A stretch of 52,126 bases of DNA from Pseudomonadota bacterium (GTDB taxonomy: Bacteria > Pseudomonadota > Gammaproteobacteria > Burkholderiales > Rhodocyclaceae): contig JAPLQT010000127.1 in the NCBI GenBank assembly GCA_026399515.1, positions 1 through 52,126 on the forward strand, given 5' to 3'. A program made the position numbers and the translations under genes. Positions 34,989 to 44,185 of this stretch are shown here, one piece after another; positions within the stretch are counted from its first letter, which is position 1; each line of letters starts with the position of its first letter. The notes under the pieces were generated by a model that ran no database searches, was not told the origin of the DNA, and saw nothing but the letters and a program-made list of their open reading frames with translations.

Positions 34989-36907
34989 TCAGACCTGCGC
35001 GTTTGGACTGACTGCCGAGTGCCGGTGTCCGCCGTTGGTTCTGGAATAATGCTGGCCCACCCAGTTTTCAAATTGCAGGTACATCGCGGCGTCCGAGGTG
35101 CTGTTGTCGGCGATTATTTCGGCGCCATGCACGATGCGGATCCGGGCATCCAGGGCATCCGGAACCGGATTCAGGTCGGTCGCCGGGTAATCGCGCTGTG
35201 CGGCCGCCGCGACGAGCTGCTGCGCTTCCTTCCAGGCTTCATCGACCGACTGGTTGCAGGCGTCGGCCAGGTAACGCGCGGAAAATCCCTCCCCGGTCAG
35301 GCTGCGCAAGGTCGCATCGTGGCTGACGCTATTTCCCGGCGCCCAATAGTGCCGGGCCAGCAAGGGGCCGATGGCCGGGTTGTCGGTGAGGTAGCCGAAC
35401 TCTTTCTGGAACCAGGCGCGGGTTTGATACACCGCCATGTTGGCGAGCAGATAGCCATGGTAGGACGCCGCCGACTCCTGGTTGAGCAGGTGCGGGATCG
35501 ACAGCACCGGTCGCGGGCTCACCGCCACGCCCAAGATGCGCTGCTCGCACTCCCGCGCCAGCGCCAGCACAGATTCCGGGTTGCGCTCGGCGTCCGGCAT
35601 GCGGTACAGCGCCGACTCGAAGTAGGAGACGACCAGCAGCGAACGCTCGGCATACGCTGAAAAAGGCTGGGTGGTGGCGATCCTGAGCCGGATCAACTCG
35701 TCCGGCAAGGCCTCGCCGGCGTCGTTGGTGGCGTAACGTTTGAGCCAGTCGGCGTCCTCCAGCAGACTGTCGCAGAACATCGACTGGGTCTCCGCGTAGG
35801 CCATCGAGGTCGGCGGATATTCCTGCGAAAAGCACGGCGAATTCTGGGTCACGTTGGTGAAGTGCGCCGCGTGGCCGCCTTCGTGAAACAGCGTGGCCAA
35901 CGCACGAGCGCCGCTGCCGACCTGGTCCGGCTTGGCTTCGGAGGTAAAGTTGATCTGCCCGGCAATCCAGCGTCCTTGCTCGTCGAAGAAGCTTGGCACC
36001 GGGCCGTGGCAGAAACCGTTCTGGTACTTGCCCTTGCGCTCCAGCAAGTCGAGCTGCAACAGCGCGCCGCGATAGCGGATGCCCAGCCGCCGGAAGCTCT
36101 CCATCCAGCGTTGCAGACCCTTGGCGAACGGCAGGTAAGGATCGAGTTGGCGGGTCACGTCGCCGCTCATGTGGTACGCAAGTTGTAGGGCTTGAGCGCG
36201 TCTTCGCCCTTGTCGGCCACCAGCTTGTCCAGAGTGCGCTGATTGGCGTCGCGCGTGCGCAGTTCGAAGTCGTCCAGGATCGCGGACAGTTGCGCGGCGC
36301 TCATCCGTTCGTTCTTATGCACCTTGTAGTCGAAATAGTTGGGATAGCCGAGCGACTGCGCCAACTCGTTGCGTTTTCTGACGATGTCGAGATAGCCGTT
36401 GGCCAGCACCCAGCGCTCCAGGCCCAGCAGCGCGTCGTGCGAGCTCTTGCGTGCGGCCTCGTCGGGATTGGTGCCCATGTTGGTGCTGAGCGTGCCGAGC
36501 GAGGCTTCCTCGCGCTGGCCTTGTTCATTCACATGCGTCATCACGTACTCACGGCGCTTGGCGAACAGCGCGGACTCCTGCTCGATCAACTCGTGCATGT
36601 GCCGGCGGGCGGTGTCGTTGTCGATGATGTTGCACTCGAACAGCGCTTGCCATCCCCGCAGGCCGTGTTGCAGCGCGCGCTTTTCCTCGCTCTCGGGAAG
36701 CTTGTCCAGCCCGGCCAGGTGGGCGCGGACCTCGGCCAGCCGATCCGGATCAGCGATGAACGCCTTGAACGCCTGTTCCGCCTGGGCAAAGCCGGCGTGA
36801 TCATCGCTGACCGCCATGTAGGTATCCCAGAACAGATCTTCCTTGGTTTTGTGGACCTTCAGGTAGTCGCGGTTGAGCCGGGCAAAATAAGCGCGAGTGG
36901 ATTCCAT
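34989..36907 (-). pseudogene. M3-family metallopeptidase (oligoendopeptidase-like) split by a frameshift
   Basis: Two overlapping open frames form one zinc peptidase of about 640 residues. The N-terminal part (36907-36167, 246 residues, MESTRAYFARLNRDYLKVHKTKEDLFWDTY) ends KPYNLRTT. The C-terminal part (36170-34989, 393 residues) continues MSGDVTRQLDPYLPFAKG and carries the HExxH zinc site in TLFHEGGHAAH. The join reads CG-TACCACATGAGC. Adding one base after CG would give CGC TAC CAC ATG and restore one uninterrupted protein. So one nucleotide is missing near 36176. No slippery heptamer is present, so programmed shifting is unlikely. It is a mutation or a consensus error. Confidence 0.85.
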
Positions 36908-36941
36908 GGGGTGATTGTCTCCGGGGTTGTTTCGGTGCTGC

Positions 36942-37532
36942 TCAGAACAGCTCGATCTTCTTCCCGACTGTTTTCTTCGGCAGGATCAGCGACTGTTCAT
37001 AGGCTTGCTCGGCATTGACCACATCCATTACATTGGCCTGGGTGACTGGCATGCGGCGGCAGAAAGTGTCGCCGGTCTGCGGCACGAAGATCACTTTGCG
37101 CGACCAGGGGCCGCTGAAATCCGAGGCGACGAGGGGAATATTCTCGCGCTCCAGCCATTCCCGGGCGAAGTCCGCGTTGCGCTCGCCGATCGCCATGCGG
37201 ATCGAGCTGACGATGGTGCCGCCGCCGAAAGCCTTGGCGGTTATCCGTGCTTTGTTGGCGCCCTTGTTGATCAAGCCGTTAACCAGCACCTCCATGGAGT
37301 AGTCGCCATTCAGGATGATGTCGGTATCGGTGTTGGCGGCGCTGGTCCGGCTGGGCAGCAGGAAATGATTCATGCCGCCCAGCTTCAGCTTCGGATCGAA
37401 CAGGCAGACCGCCACGCAGGATCCCAACAAGGTGGCGATGGGCCGTTCGGTTTCGATTGCCCATCCGCCCGGGTTGATGTTGCGGGCGAGCTTCTCGAAA
37501 TCCTTGCCTGTCAGTTGCGAAATATCAGTCAC
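36942..37532 (-). CDS. cheD: CheD (paralogue 3)
   Basis: A 196-residue CheD with Cys39 ([19 protein letters not shown]) and His56 (MNHFLLP). It is very similar to paralogue 1 at 28404-28991 across its length ([25 protein letters not shown] against DAYCKRIQ) and has the same KKIELF end, so a duplication is likely. It stands apart from the che operon, upstream of the frameshifted M3 peptidase and divergent from the HDOD gene. Both the 5' gap of 89 bp and the 34-bp gap to the peptidase are short. Confidence 0.93.
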   Translation of the reverse strand: MTDISQLTGKDFEKLARNINPGGWAIETERPIATLLGSCVAVCLFDPKLKLGGMNHFLLPSRTSAANTDTDIILNGDYSMEVLVNGLINKGANKARITAKAFGGGTIVSSIRMAIGERNADFAREWLERENIPLVASDFSGPWSRKVIFVPQTGDTFCRRMPVTQANVMDVVNAEQAYEQSLILPKKTVGKKIELF

Positions 37533-37621
37533 GAATCAGCGGTGATCAAATATCGGAATCGGATTCTACCTCGCCCGAGCGACGAACCGGTAGGGCTCAT
37601 TCCCGCCGCTTAAACACCACG

Positions 37622-38485
37622 ATGAATGCGGGTATGATCCCGATTATGGACCGACGCGAGATATTCAAATCCATCGCCGCCGAAGTGTCGCATGGCGAAT
37701 TGTCTTTTCCCACCAGCGCACAGGTCGCCATGCGGGTGCGACAGGCGCTGGACAATCCCGGTTGCCACATCGACGCCGCAGCCCGCCTGGTTCAGGCCGA
37801 GCCCCTGCTGTCGGCGCGGGTGGTGGCGATCGCCAACTCCATCGCGTTCAATCGTTCCGGCCGCGAGATTACCGACGTCCGCAGCGCGGTGGCTCGCCTT
37901 GGATTCGTCACCGTGAGGGCCCTGGCGACGGCGGTGGTGGCGCGCCAACTGGCGGGCGCACCCAGCGTCGAGGCCGACCGGAAATTGGCCGCGGCCTTGT
38001 GGGAGCATACCGCCCATGTTGCCTCGCTGGCGCACGTGATTGCGCGCCGGGTGACCCACCAGGATCCGGAGACCGCCATGTTTGCCGGTATCGTCCATGA
38101 GGTTGGCGGGTTCTATTTGCTCTCCCGCGCCCATGACTTTCCGGGTCTGCTGGAAGGTGATCCGGCGGACTGGATCGAGAGCGGCGAAGCCGAGCTCGGC
38201 CGCGCCGTGCTCAAGGTCTTGTCCGTTCCCGAGCCTGTCACGAAAGCGATCGAGGGGTTCTGGGACGGTTACCTGGCGATGCCGCCGACCACGCTGGGTG
38301 ACACGCTGCTGCTTGCCGACGAACTGGCGCCGGTGCCTTCCCCGCTGCATCCGATAGGTGGCGATCAGCACGGCGAGGGCATGAAAGCCAGCATCGACAT
38401 GGTGATCGGCGAAGAAACCCTGATCCTCATCCTCAAGGAATCGGCGGAGGAAGTCGCATCGTTGACCGGGGCGCTGAATTTCTAG
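37622..38485 (+). CDS. HDOD-domain protein
   Basis: A 287-residue HDOD protein, related to HD phosphohydrolases but usually catalytically inert and common in signalling pathways. Markers are LSFPTSAQVAMRVRQALDNPGCHIDAAARLVQAEPLLSARVVAIANS, VRSAVARLGFVTVRALA and LWEHTAHVASLAHVIARR. Further on, MFAGIVHEVGGFYLL replaces the HD pair of true hydrolases with HE. The start is one of three in-frame ATGs (37622, 37634 or 37646), none with a clear ribosome site. The stop TAG is the first base group of the 27-bp repeat array that follows. Confidence 0.88.
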   Translation: MNAGMIPIMDRREIFKSIAAEVSHGELSFPTSAQVAMRVRQALDNPGCHIDAAARLVQAEPLLSARVVAIANSIAFNRSGREITDVRSAVARLGFVTVRALATAVVARQLAGAPSVEADRKLAAALWEHTAHVASLAHVIARRVTHQDPETAMFAGIVHEVGGFYLLSRAHDFPGLLEGDPADWIESGEAELGRAVLKVLSVPEPVTKAIEGFWDGYLAMPPTTLGDTLLLADELAPVPSPLHPIGGDQHGEGMKASIDMVIGEETLILILKESAEEVASLTGALNF

Positions 38486-38580
38486 TACCCGCAGTTGCTT
38501 CTAGGGTATTGATGCCCGCAGTTGTTTCTAGGGTACTAGTGCCCGTTGTTGGTTCTGGGGTATTGATGCCCGCCTTTGGT
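38481..38580. repeat. 27-bp tandem repeat array between convergent genes
   Basis: Three contiguous units, 38500-38526, 38527-38553 and 38554-38580, share the frame TCTAGGGTAyTGATGCCCG followed by a variable GTT-rich tail. A degenerate shortened unit (38481-38499) precedes them, and a partial one runs into the exonuclease III stop. The array fills the whole 104-bp gap between the convergent HDOD and exonuclease III stops and overlaps the former. It is not a CRISPR: units are contiguous and there are no spacers. Confidence 0.88.
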
Positions 38581-38589
38581 TTCCGGGTG

Positions 38590-39375
38590 CTATTCCAGCA
38601 CGGCGATCACCGGGGCGTGATCGGACGGGCGCTCCAGCTTTCTCGGTGCCTTGTCGATGCTACAGGCGGTGCAGCGATCCGCCAGCACTGTCGAGATCAG
38701 GATATGGTCGATGCGCAAGCCCATGTTGCGCCTGAAGCCCATCATCCGGTAATCCCACCAGCTATAACTTTTCTCCGCTTGATCGAAGCGCCGGAAGGCG
38801 TCGTGGAAACCCAGGCCGATCAGGCCGCGGAAGGCGTCGCGTTCCGGTGCGCTGCACAGCACCTGGTCTTTCCAGGCGACGGGATCATGCACATCGCGGT
38901 CCTCGGGCGCGATGTTGTAATCGCCCAGCAGCACCAGGCGCGGATATTTTTCCAATTCGCCGCGCAGCCAGTCGGTCAGCGCGGCGAGCCAGCGCAGCTT
39001 GTACTGGTACTTGTCCGAGTCTATGCTCTGGCCGTTGGGGAAATAGGCGCAGACGACGCGCAAGGGGCCCGAGGAATTATTGGTGTCGGCGACGCTGGCG
39101 CTGATGACCCGCTGCTGAGGGTCGTCGAAGCCGGCGATGCCGCGCTGGATGTCTTGAGGTTCGCCGCGCGACAGGATGGCGACGCCGTTATAGGTCTTCT
39201 GTCCGCTGAAGGCGGCCCGATATCCGGCCGCCTCGATCTCCGCCAGCGGGAAGGCTTTGTCCTCCAGCTTGAGTTCCTGCAGGCACAAGGCGTCCGGGCG
39301 TTGCGCCGCCAGCCAGTCGAGTACCTGCGGCAGCCTGACCATGAGTGAATTGACGTTCCAGGTGGCGAGTATCAA
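38590..39375 (-). CDS. xthA: Exodeoxyribonuclease III (ExoIII/XthA family AP endonuclease)
   Basis: A 261-residue exonuclease-endonuclease-phosphatase protein acting on abasic sites. The markers are LATWNVNSLMVRLPQVLDWL, CLQELKLEDKAFP (metal-binding Glu), KTYNGVAILSR, LLGDYNIAPEDRDVHDP, GFRRNMGLRIDHILIS and SDHAPVIAVLE (catalytic Asp-His). The start is TTG at 39375 with GGAGG five to six bases upstream; no ATG fits the conserved N-terminus. It converges on the HDOD gene across the repeat array. Confidence 0.95.
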   Translation of the reverse strand: MILATWNVNSLMVRLPQVLDWLAAQRPDALCLQELKLEDKAFPLAEIEAAGYRAAFSGQKTYNGVAILSRGEPQDIQRGIAGFDDPQQRVISASVADTNNSSGPLRVVCAYFPNGQSIDSDKYQYKLRWLAALTDWLRGELEKYPRLVLLGDYNIAPEDRDVHDPVAWKDQVLCSAPERDAFRGLIGLGFHDAFRRFDQAEKSYSWWDYRMMGFRRNMGLRIDHILISTVLADRCTACSIDKAPRKLERPSDHAPVIAVLE

Positions 39376-39430
39376 GAGGCCTCCTTGTGGGCGACGGTGA
39401 TGAAGCGGGTTGACGGTGACAGATCATAAC

Positions 39431-39458
39431 TCAACATATTCCGGCGGCAAGCTATAAT
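39431..39458 (+). promoter_or_regulatory. Promoter of the Cys-rich/PilZ gene pair
   Basis: TATAAT at 39453-39458 is perfect, with TCAACA (4 of 6 matches to TTGACA) 16 bp upstream. It lies 28 bp before the ATG at 39487, in the gap divergent from exonuclease III. Confidence 0.55.
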
Positions 39459-39486
39459 GAATTCATCCGTTTCAGCGGAGCAAGCC

Positions 39487-39675
39487 ATGTTCGATTCCCC
39501 GATCGACTACTGCCCGGTATGCAAGGAGATGGTGCTGCTGGACCAGACCCGTCGCGAGTGCGCCGCTGAACACCGCTGTCGCAAGACCGTCATCTGCCCG
39601 CTGGAACGCTGCTTCAGCGGCTATGATTTCTCCAGCCCGGATAAGGACAGGATACCAAATGAAAGACCAGCCTGA
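39487..39675 (+). CDS. Small cysteine-rich protein of unknown function
   Basis: A 62-residue protein with six cysteines at 9, 12, 25, 31, 37 and 42 (YCPVC, REC, HRC, CPLERC) that look like a zinc-ribbon arrangement. I do not recognise a named family. ATG at 39487 has GGAG seven bases upstream and sits 28 bp after a strong -10 element; a longer ATG start at 39457 overlaps that element. It overlaps the following PilZ gene by 17 bp, so the two are coupled. Confidence 0.7.
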   Translation: MFDSPIDYCPVCKEMVLLDQTRRECAAEHRCRKTVICPLERCFSGYDFSSPDKDRIPNERPA

Positions 39676-40033
39676 GCATCGATCTTTTTGGCGTGCCCCC
39701 TTCCATGCCGTGGTGCATCTGGTCGATGCCACGGGAACCTGGGAAGGTGAGTTACTCGACATTTCCCTCAAGGGGGCATTGCTCAACATGTCGGAAGACT
39801 GGCCCGGTGTGCTTGGCGCGAAATGCCAGCTGCGTCTCGATCTCGGCCACGGCGTGGCCATCCTGATGCATGCCACCGTCGCCCATCTGGAAGGTACCAA
39901 GATGGGCGTGCGTTGCGACAATCTCAGCCTCGACAGCATCACTCATCTGCGCCGCCTCGTTGAATTGAATTCCGGCGACCCCGGGCTGCTCGAACGCGAA
40001 TTGCCCGCGCTGCTGCGCGAAGATAGAAGCTGA
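39659..40033 (+). CDS. PilZ-domain protein, putative c-di-GMP receptor
   Basis: A 124-residue PilZ protein. The N-terminal RxxxR-like arm is HRSFWRAPFHA. The body contains GELLDISLKGALLNM, which matches the D/NxSxxG motif. The rest forms a beta-barrel with a C-terminal helix (LRRLVELNSGDPGLLEREL). ATG at 39659 has AAGGA upstream. It could read the c-di-GMP controlled by the two EAL proteins of the window. Confidence 0.85.
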   Translation: MKDQPEHRSFWRAPFHAVVHLVDATGTWEGELLDISLKGALLNMSEDWPGVLGAKCQLRLDLGHGVAILMHATVAHLEGTKMGVRCDNLSLDSITHLRRLVELNSGDPGLLERELPALLREDRS

Positions 40034-40048
40034 AGCGGGCCTGCCTGT

Positions 40049-40570
40049 TTAACGAGGCGGCGGCGCCTTGCTCTGGCCGCGCGGGTGGCCGGCCGCGTCG
40101 AGCAAGGCGTGCCAGGCATTTTCCTCATAGCCTTTTTCCGCCTTGCTTCCCGCCTGCAACACCGGCACGCTGAGTTCCTCGATGCCCGTGGCTTTCCTGA
40201 AATCGTCCGCATCCTCCTGCGTCTTGATTTCCTTTTCGGTGTAGGCAACGCCGCGCCGCTTTAGGAAGTCGCGGGCGATCTTGCAATTCTGGATGCAGTT
40301 GGCGCTGGTGTAGAGGGTCAGCGGCGACTTCTTCCTTGCAACCTGGGACTCGTAGCTCGGGCCGCTGGTATCCACGACATTGGCTCCGAGTTTCTTCTTC
40401 TGGACTTCCTTGGTGTCGGATGGGGGCGGCGGCTGGTCGGAGTAATGCACCTTGCCGTCCTGGCCGATCCAGCGATAAGTGGTTTGCGCCTGTACCGCCA
40501 GCGTGGCGAGGCACAGAGCCGCAAGCAGGGCGCTACGCGGGAGTTGGGCGAGTGGTGTCAATGTCCGCAT
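40049..40570 (-). CDS. Exported DUF4124-glutaredoxin-like protein
   Basis: A 173-residue protein: signal peptide (about 1-28, ending LAVQA), DUF4124 domain (TTYRWIGQDGKVHYSDQPPPP, residues 30-52) and a glutaredoxin-like C-terminal domain (LTLYTSANCIQNCKIARDFLKRRGVAYTEKEI; VPVLQAG). The redox pair is CIQNC, that is CxxxC rather than CxxC. A role in periplasmic thiol chemistry is likely. It overlaps the 3' end of prlC by 38 bp and converges on the PilZ gene with a 15-bp gap. Confidence 0.83.
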   Translation of the reverse strand: MRTLTPLAQLPRSALLAALCLATLAVQAQTTYRWIGQDGKVHYSDQPPPPSDTKEVQKKKLGANVVDTSGPSYESQVARKKSPLTLYTSANCIQNCKIARDFLKRRGVAYTEKEIKTQEDADDFRKATGIEELSVPVLQAGSKAEKGYEENAWHALLDAAGHPRGQSKAPPPR

Positions 40571-42531
40571 GATGGGAAATCATACCATTGTGACGGAGAA
40601 GCGCATCGATGCTCGGCTCGCGTCTGCGGAAGGCGCGGAACGAGTCGAGGGCGGGGCGCGAACCGCCGACCGCGAGTATCTCGCGCCAGAACTTTTCGCC
40701 GATCACCGGGTCGAGCACGCTGCCGGATGAGACGGCGCCTTCCTCGAAGGCGGCGAAGGCGTCGGCGGAAAGCACCTCGGCCCATTTGTAGCTGTAATAT
40801 CCCGCCGCGTATCCGCCGGCGAAGATGTGCGAAAAGCTGTGCGGCAGGCGCGCCCAATCGGGTGGCGTGACCACCGCCACCTCGCGCCGAACTTGTGCCA
40901 GCAGTTCGAGCACATTGCCGTCCGGTTCAAGTTCGCTATGTAGACGAAGGTCGAACAGACCGAGCTCGACCTGGCGCAATGCCTGCATGCCGCTCTGGAA
41001 ATTCTTGGCCGCCAGCATCTTGTCGTAGAGCGCGCGTGGCAGCGGCTGCCGCGTGTCGACATGGGCCGTCATGGCTGAGAGCACGCCCCATTCCCAGCAG
41101 AAATTCTCCATGAACTGGCTCGGCAACTCGACCGCGTCCCACTCGACGCCATGGATGCCCGAGACCGGCAGTTCCTCGACCTGGCTCAGCAGATGGTGCA
41201 GGCCATGGCCGCACTCGTGGAACAACGTGATGACGTCGTCATGGGTGAAGCAGGCCGGCTTGCCGCCCACGGGCCCGGAGAAATTGCAGTTGAGGTAGGC
41301 CACCGGGGTCTGGATACCATCGGCCTGCGCCAGCCGGCGACGCGAGATCGCCTCGTCCATCCAGGCGCCGCCGTTCTTCTCTTCGCGGGCATACAGGTCG
41401 AGGTAGAACTGGCCGATCAGCGCGCCGTTCCTCATGATGCGGAAGAAGCGCACATCGGGATGCCATGTCGGCGCCGCGTCTGGCTCCAGATGGACGCCGA
41501 ACAGGGTTTCGATGATGCGAAACAGTCCGGCGAGCACTTGCGGTTCGGGCAGGTAGTGTTTCACTTCCTCGTCGGAGAAGGCGTAGCGCGCCTGCTTGAG
41601 CTTTTCCGAGGCCCAAGTCAAATCCCAACTTTCGAGCTGAGCCAGACCCAGTTCGTCACGCGCGAAGGCGCGCAACTCAGCGATATCCCGCTCGGCAAAA
41701 GCCCGCGCCTTGGCGGCGATTTCGCGCAGGAAGGCGGCGACCTGCGGCGGCGATTCGGCCATTTTCGGCACCAGCGACACTTCCGCGAAATTCGCATAGC
41801 CGAGCAACTGCGCTTCCTCGGCGCGCAGCCGGAGAATTTTCGTGATCAGAGTCGAATTGTCGAAATCGCTCTTGCCCAGTTCCGAGGCGCGAGTGGCATA
41901 GGCGCGGTAGAGGCGGGCGCGCAACGTGCGGTCGTCGGCATATTGCATCACCGGTTGGTAGGAAGGCGCGTGCAAGGTGAATTTCCATCCGGCCTTCCCT
42001 TCCTTTTGCGCCGCTTCGCGCGCCGTCTGGCGGGCGTCGTCGGGGATGCCGGCGAGAGAGTTCTCGTCCTCGATATATTCGCCGTACGCGTTGGTCGCGT
42101 CGAGCAGGGTCTCGGAGAAAGTCGCGGATGTCGTTGTCGATGATGCGGCGTTGCGTGGCGTTCAGCGTTGCATACTCGGGGCTGGCCCGCAGCGCCTTGA
42201 ACTTGGCGAACAGGGCGAGGTTCTGGCCGATTTCAGAATAAAAGCGCGTGACCTCGGGCAGCAGGGCGTTGTAGGCCTCACGCCAGGGCGGAATGTCATT
42301 GACCGAGTGCAGGTGGCCGACGATGCCCCAGGCGCGGCTGAGGCGTTCGCCGCCATCGGTCAGCGGCGCGACAAAGCCGCTCCAGGTCGCCGGTGTCGCG
42401 GGGGCGGCGAGTAGTTCCACCAGCGCGCGATTCTCGGCAAGCAAGGCATTGATCGCAGGTGCGACATGTTCGGGAGCGATCGCGTCGAAGCGCGGCAGGC
42501 CGGAGAAATCGAGCAATGGGTTCATGGTCAT
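40533..42531 (-). pseudogene. prlC: Oligopeptidase A (PrlC, M3 family) disrupted by an internal deletion
   Basis: The frame starting at 42531 (MTMNPLLDFSGLPRFDAIAPEHVAPAINALL) is normal up to IIDNDIRDF near 42120. It then changes frame directly into FSETLLDATNAYGEY, and the second frame runs to 40533, including the zinc site TLFHECGHGLHHL. In intact relatives about 28 residues (the LSG...LPP...EIQ segment) lie between these blocks. The frame offset requires a missing length of 2 modulo 3, so a deletion of about 86 nt fits. The enzyme would normally degrade oligopeptides and signal peptides in the cytoplasm. As read it cannot be made. It could be a true pseudogene or an assembly deletion. Confidence 0.85.
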
Positions 42532-42605
42532 AGGTATCTAGGTTCTCTACATTGTCCGAGCAGATCAATGCAGAGCATCGGTTGTCGGGGGGCGAGGCAG
42601 GGTTT

Positions 42606-42744
42606 CGCGGAGCACTGCTCCGCGCTGCCGCAGCCGGCCGGCTGTGCAAAGCCGGCCGTGGGAAAGGGATCCTACTCGTTTGTTCGTAACCTTGCAGGTT
42701 TTCGGCCGCTTCGGAGTGCCCGTGGCGGACAAACAAGAAGCGGC
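42606..42744. other. Hairpin-rich gap between purC and prlC
   Basis: The 217-bp gap (42532-42748) has no gene. It holds a perfect 9-bp inverted repeat (42606-42614 with 42616-42624), a 14-bp palindrome (42631-42644), and an 8-bp stem 42705-42712 with 42737-42744 beginning 4 bp after the purC stop. A TTGTTCGTA motif, shared with 45284-45327, lies at about 42680. There is no T-run. A termination, mRNA stability or small-RNA role is possible. Confidence 0.55.
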
Positions 42745-42748
42745 TGTA

Positions 42749-43642
42749 TTACGCCTGGCCAGTCAATCTGGTCAGCGCCTCGCGATACTTGGCGGCCGTC
42801 TTGGCGAGGATTTCGGGCGGTAGCTTGGGCGCGGGTGCTGTCTTGTTCCAGTCCAGGGTTTCCAGGTAGTCGCGCACGAACTGCTTGTCGAAACTGGGCG
42901 GGCTGATGCCAACCTTGTACTGGTCCACCGGCCAGAAGCGTGATGAATCGGGGGTCAGCACTTCGTCGATCAGGTAGAGCCGGCCCGCCGCATCCTGGCC
43001 GAATTCGAATTTGGTGTCGGCAATGATGATGCCGCGCACCCGCGCATGGCCGGCCGCTTCGCGATAGAGGCGCAGCGTGACGTCGCGTACCTGGGCCGCC
43101 AGCGCGGAACCGAGCATTTTTTCCACCCGGGCGAAATCGATGTTCTCGTCGTGTTCCCCGGCCTCGGCCTTGGTGGCGGGCGTAAACAGGGCTTGTGGCA
43201 GTTGCTCCGCCTGACGCAGGCCCGCCGGCAACTGGATGCCGCACACGGCGCCGCTGTCCTGGTAATCCTTCCAGCCCGAACCGATTAGGTAGCCGCGCGC
43301 CACGGCTTCGATGGGCAGCGGCTTGAGGCGTTTCACCACCAGGCTGCGGCCGCGCACCTGGGCGCGCTCGGCCTCGCCCTTGACCACCGATTCCGGGTCG
43401 ATGCCGGTCAGTTGGTTGGGGATGATGTGGGCCAGCTTGCCGAACCAGAAGTTGGCCACCGCGGTGAGTACTTCGCCCTTGCCCGGGATAGGATCCGGCA
43501 GGATCACGTCGAAGGCGGACAATCGGTCGCTGGTCACGATCAGCAGATTGTCATCGTCCACGGCATAGATGTCGCGGACCTTGCCACGGCCCAGCAGTGG
43601 CAGGCTGGTGAGGGTGGATTCGAACAAGGGATCTTGGCTCAT
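42749..43642 (-). CDS. purC: SAICAR synthetase PurC
   Basis: A 297-residue phosphoribosylaminoimidazole-succinocarboxamide synthase of the longer proteobacterial type, acting in purine synthesis. The markers are [42 protein letters not shown] at the N-terminus, [38 protein letters not shown] and [13 protein letters not shown]. The length is normal and no defect is seen. It is followed by a structured 217-bp gap. Confidence 0.98.
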   Translation of the reverse strand: MSQDPLFESTLTSLPLLGRGKVRDIYAVDDDNLLIVTSDRLSAFDVILPDPIPGKGEVLTAVANFWFGKLAHIIPNQLTGIDPESVVKGEAERAQVRGRSLVVKRLKPLPIEAVARGYLIGSGWKDYQDSGAVCGIQLPAGLRQAEQLPQALFTPATKAEAGEHDENIDFARVEKMLGSALAAQVRDVTLRLYREAAGHARVRGIIIADTKFEFGQDAAGRLYLIDEVLTPDSSRFWPVDQYKVGISPPSFDKQFVRDYLETLDWNKTAPAPKLPPEILAKTAAKYREALTRLTGQA

Positions 43643-43686
43643 GGGATTGCCTAACAGGAGAAGGTTGTCTTGGGTAAAGGCGCTCG

Positions 43687-44130
43687 CTATTCACTCACGT
43701 AGGACTTGGCCTTGTCGGCCGCATCCTCGCGGTAAGGGAATTTTACATGACCGTAGCGGATCGCCAGCACCGCCAGCGTCAACAGGAAAATCGCCGCGGC
43801 CACGGCGAGCATGCGCCACTCGGTGATTTCCTTCAGGTCGATGATCAGGTAGCGCGCCAGCGCCACCATCGCTATGTAGAGCGGGAAGCGCACCGGCAAC
43901 TGGCCGAATTTGAAATACTGGCCGATCATCGCCAGCACTTCGAGGTAGAGGAACATCATCAGCAGATCGGAGAGATGGACCTTGCGCATCGCCACCATCA
44001 CCATGACTTCGTCGTACATGGCGACGGTGGTGGCGAAGGCGATCACCAGCAGGCCGAGATATTCGACCACGGTGAGACCGTTGCCGAAGAACCGGCGCAG
44101 CCGGTCGAAGGTATGCGATTGGAGGTCCAT
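43687..44130 (-). CDS. PsiE-family membrane protein
   Basis: A 147-residue protein with four hydrophobic segments (about 22-42, 56-76, 84-100, 108-126) and the PsiE pattern: [64 protein letters not shown]. coli PsiE is phosphate-starvation inducible with unknown function. It lies between fba and purC on the same strand. Confidence 0.87.
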   Translation of the reverse strand: MDLQSHTFDRLRRFFGNGLTVVEYLGLLVIAFATTVAMYDEVMVMVAMRKVHLSDLLMMFLYLEVLAMIGQYFKFGQLPVRFPLYIAMVALARYLIIDLKEITEWRMLAVAAAIFLLTLAVLAIRYGHVKFPYREDAADKAKSYVSE

Positions 44131-44185
44131 GAATAGGCCCGCTATGAATTGCCGGCCCGATCAAATCAGGCCGGCGGGTGGTGCC

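Noticed and set aside
36160-36185. Programmed ribosomal frameshift in the M3 peptidase
   Set aside because: No slippery heptamer or A/T-rich shift site lies near the join; an ordinary one-base loss explains it.
38481-38580. CRISPR array
   Set aside because: The 27-bp units are contiguous with no unique spacers and no cas genes are nearby; it is a tandem repeat.
44151-44175. Intrinsic terminator after fba
   Set aside because: There is a 7-bp GC stem with an 11-nt loop, but no T-run on the minus strand.
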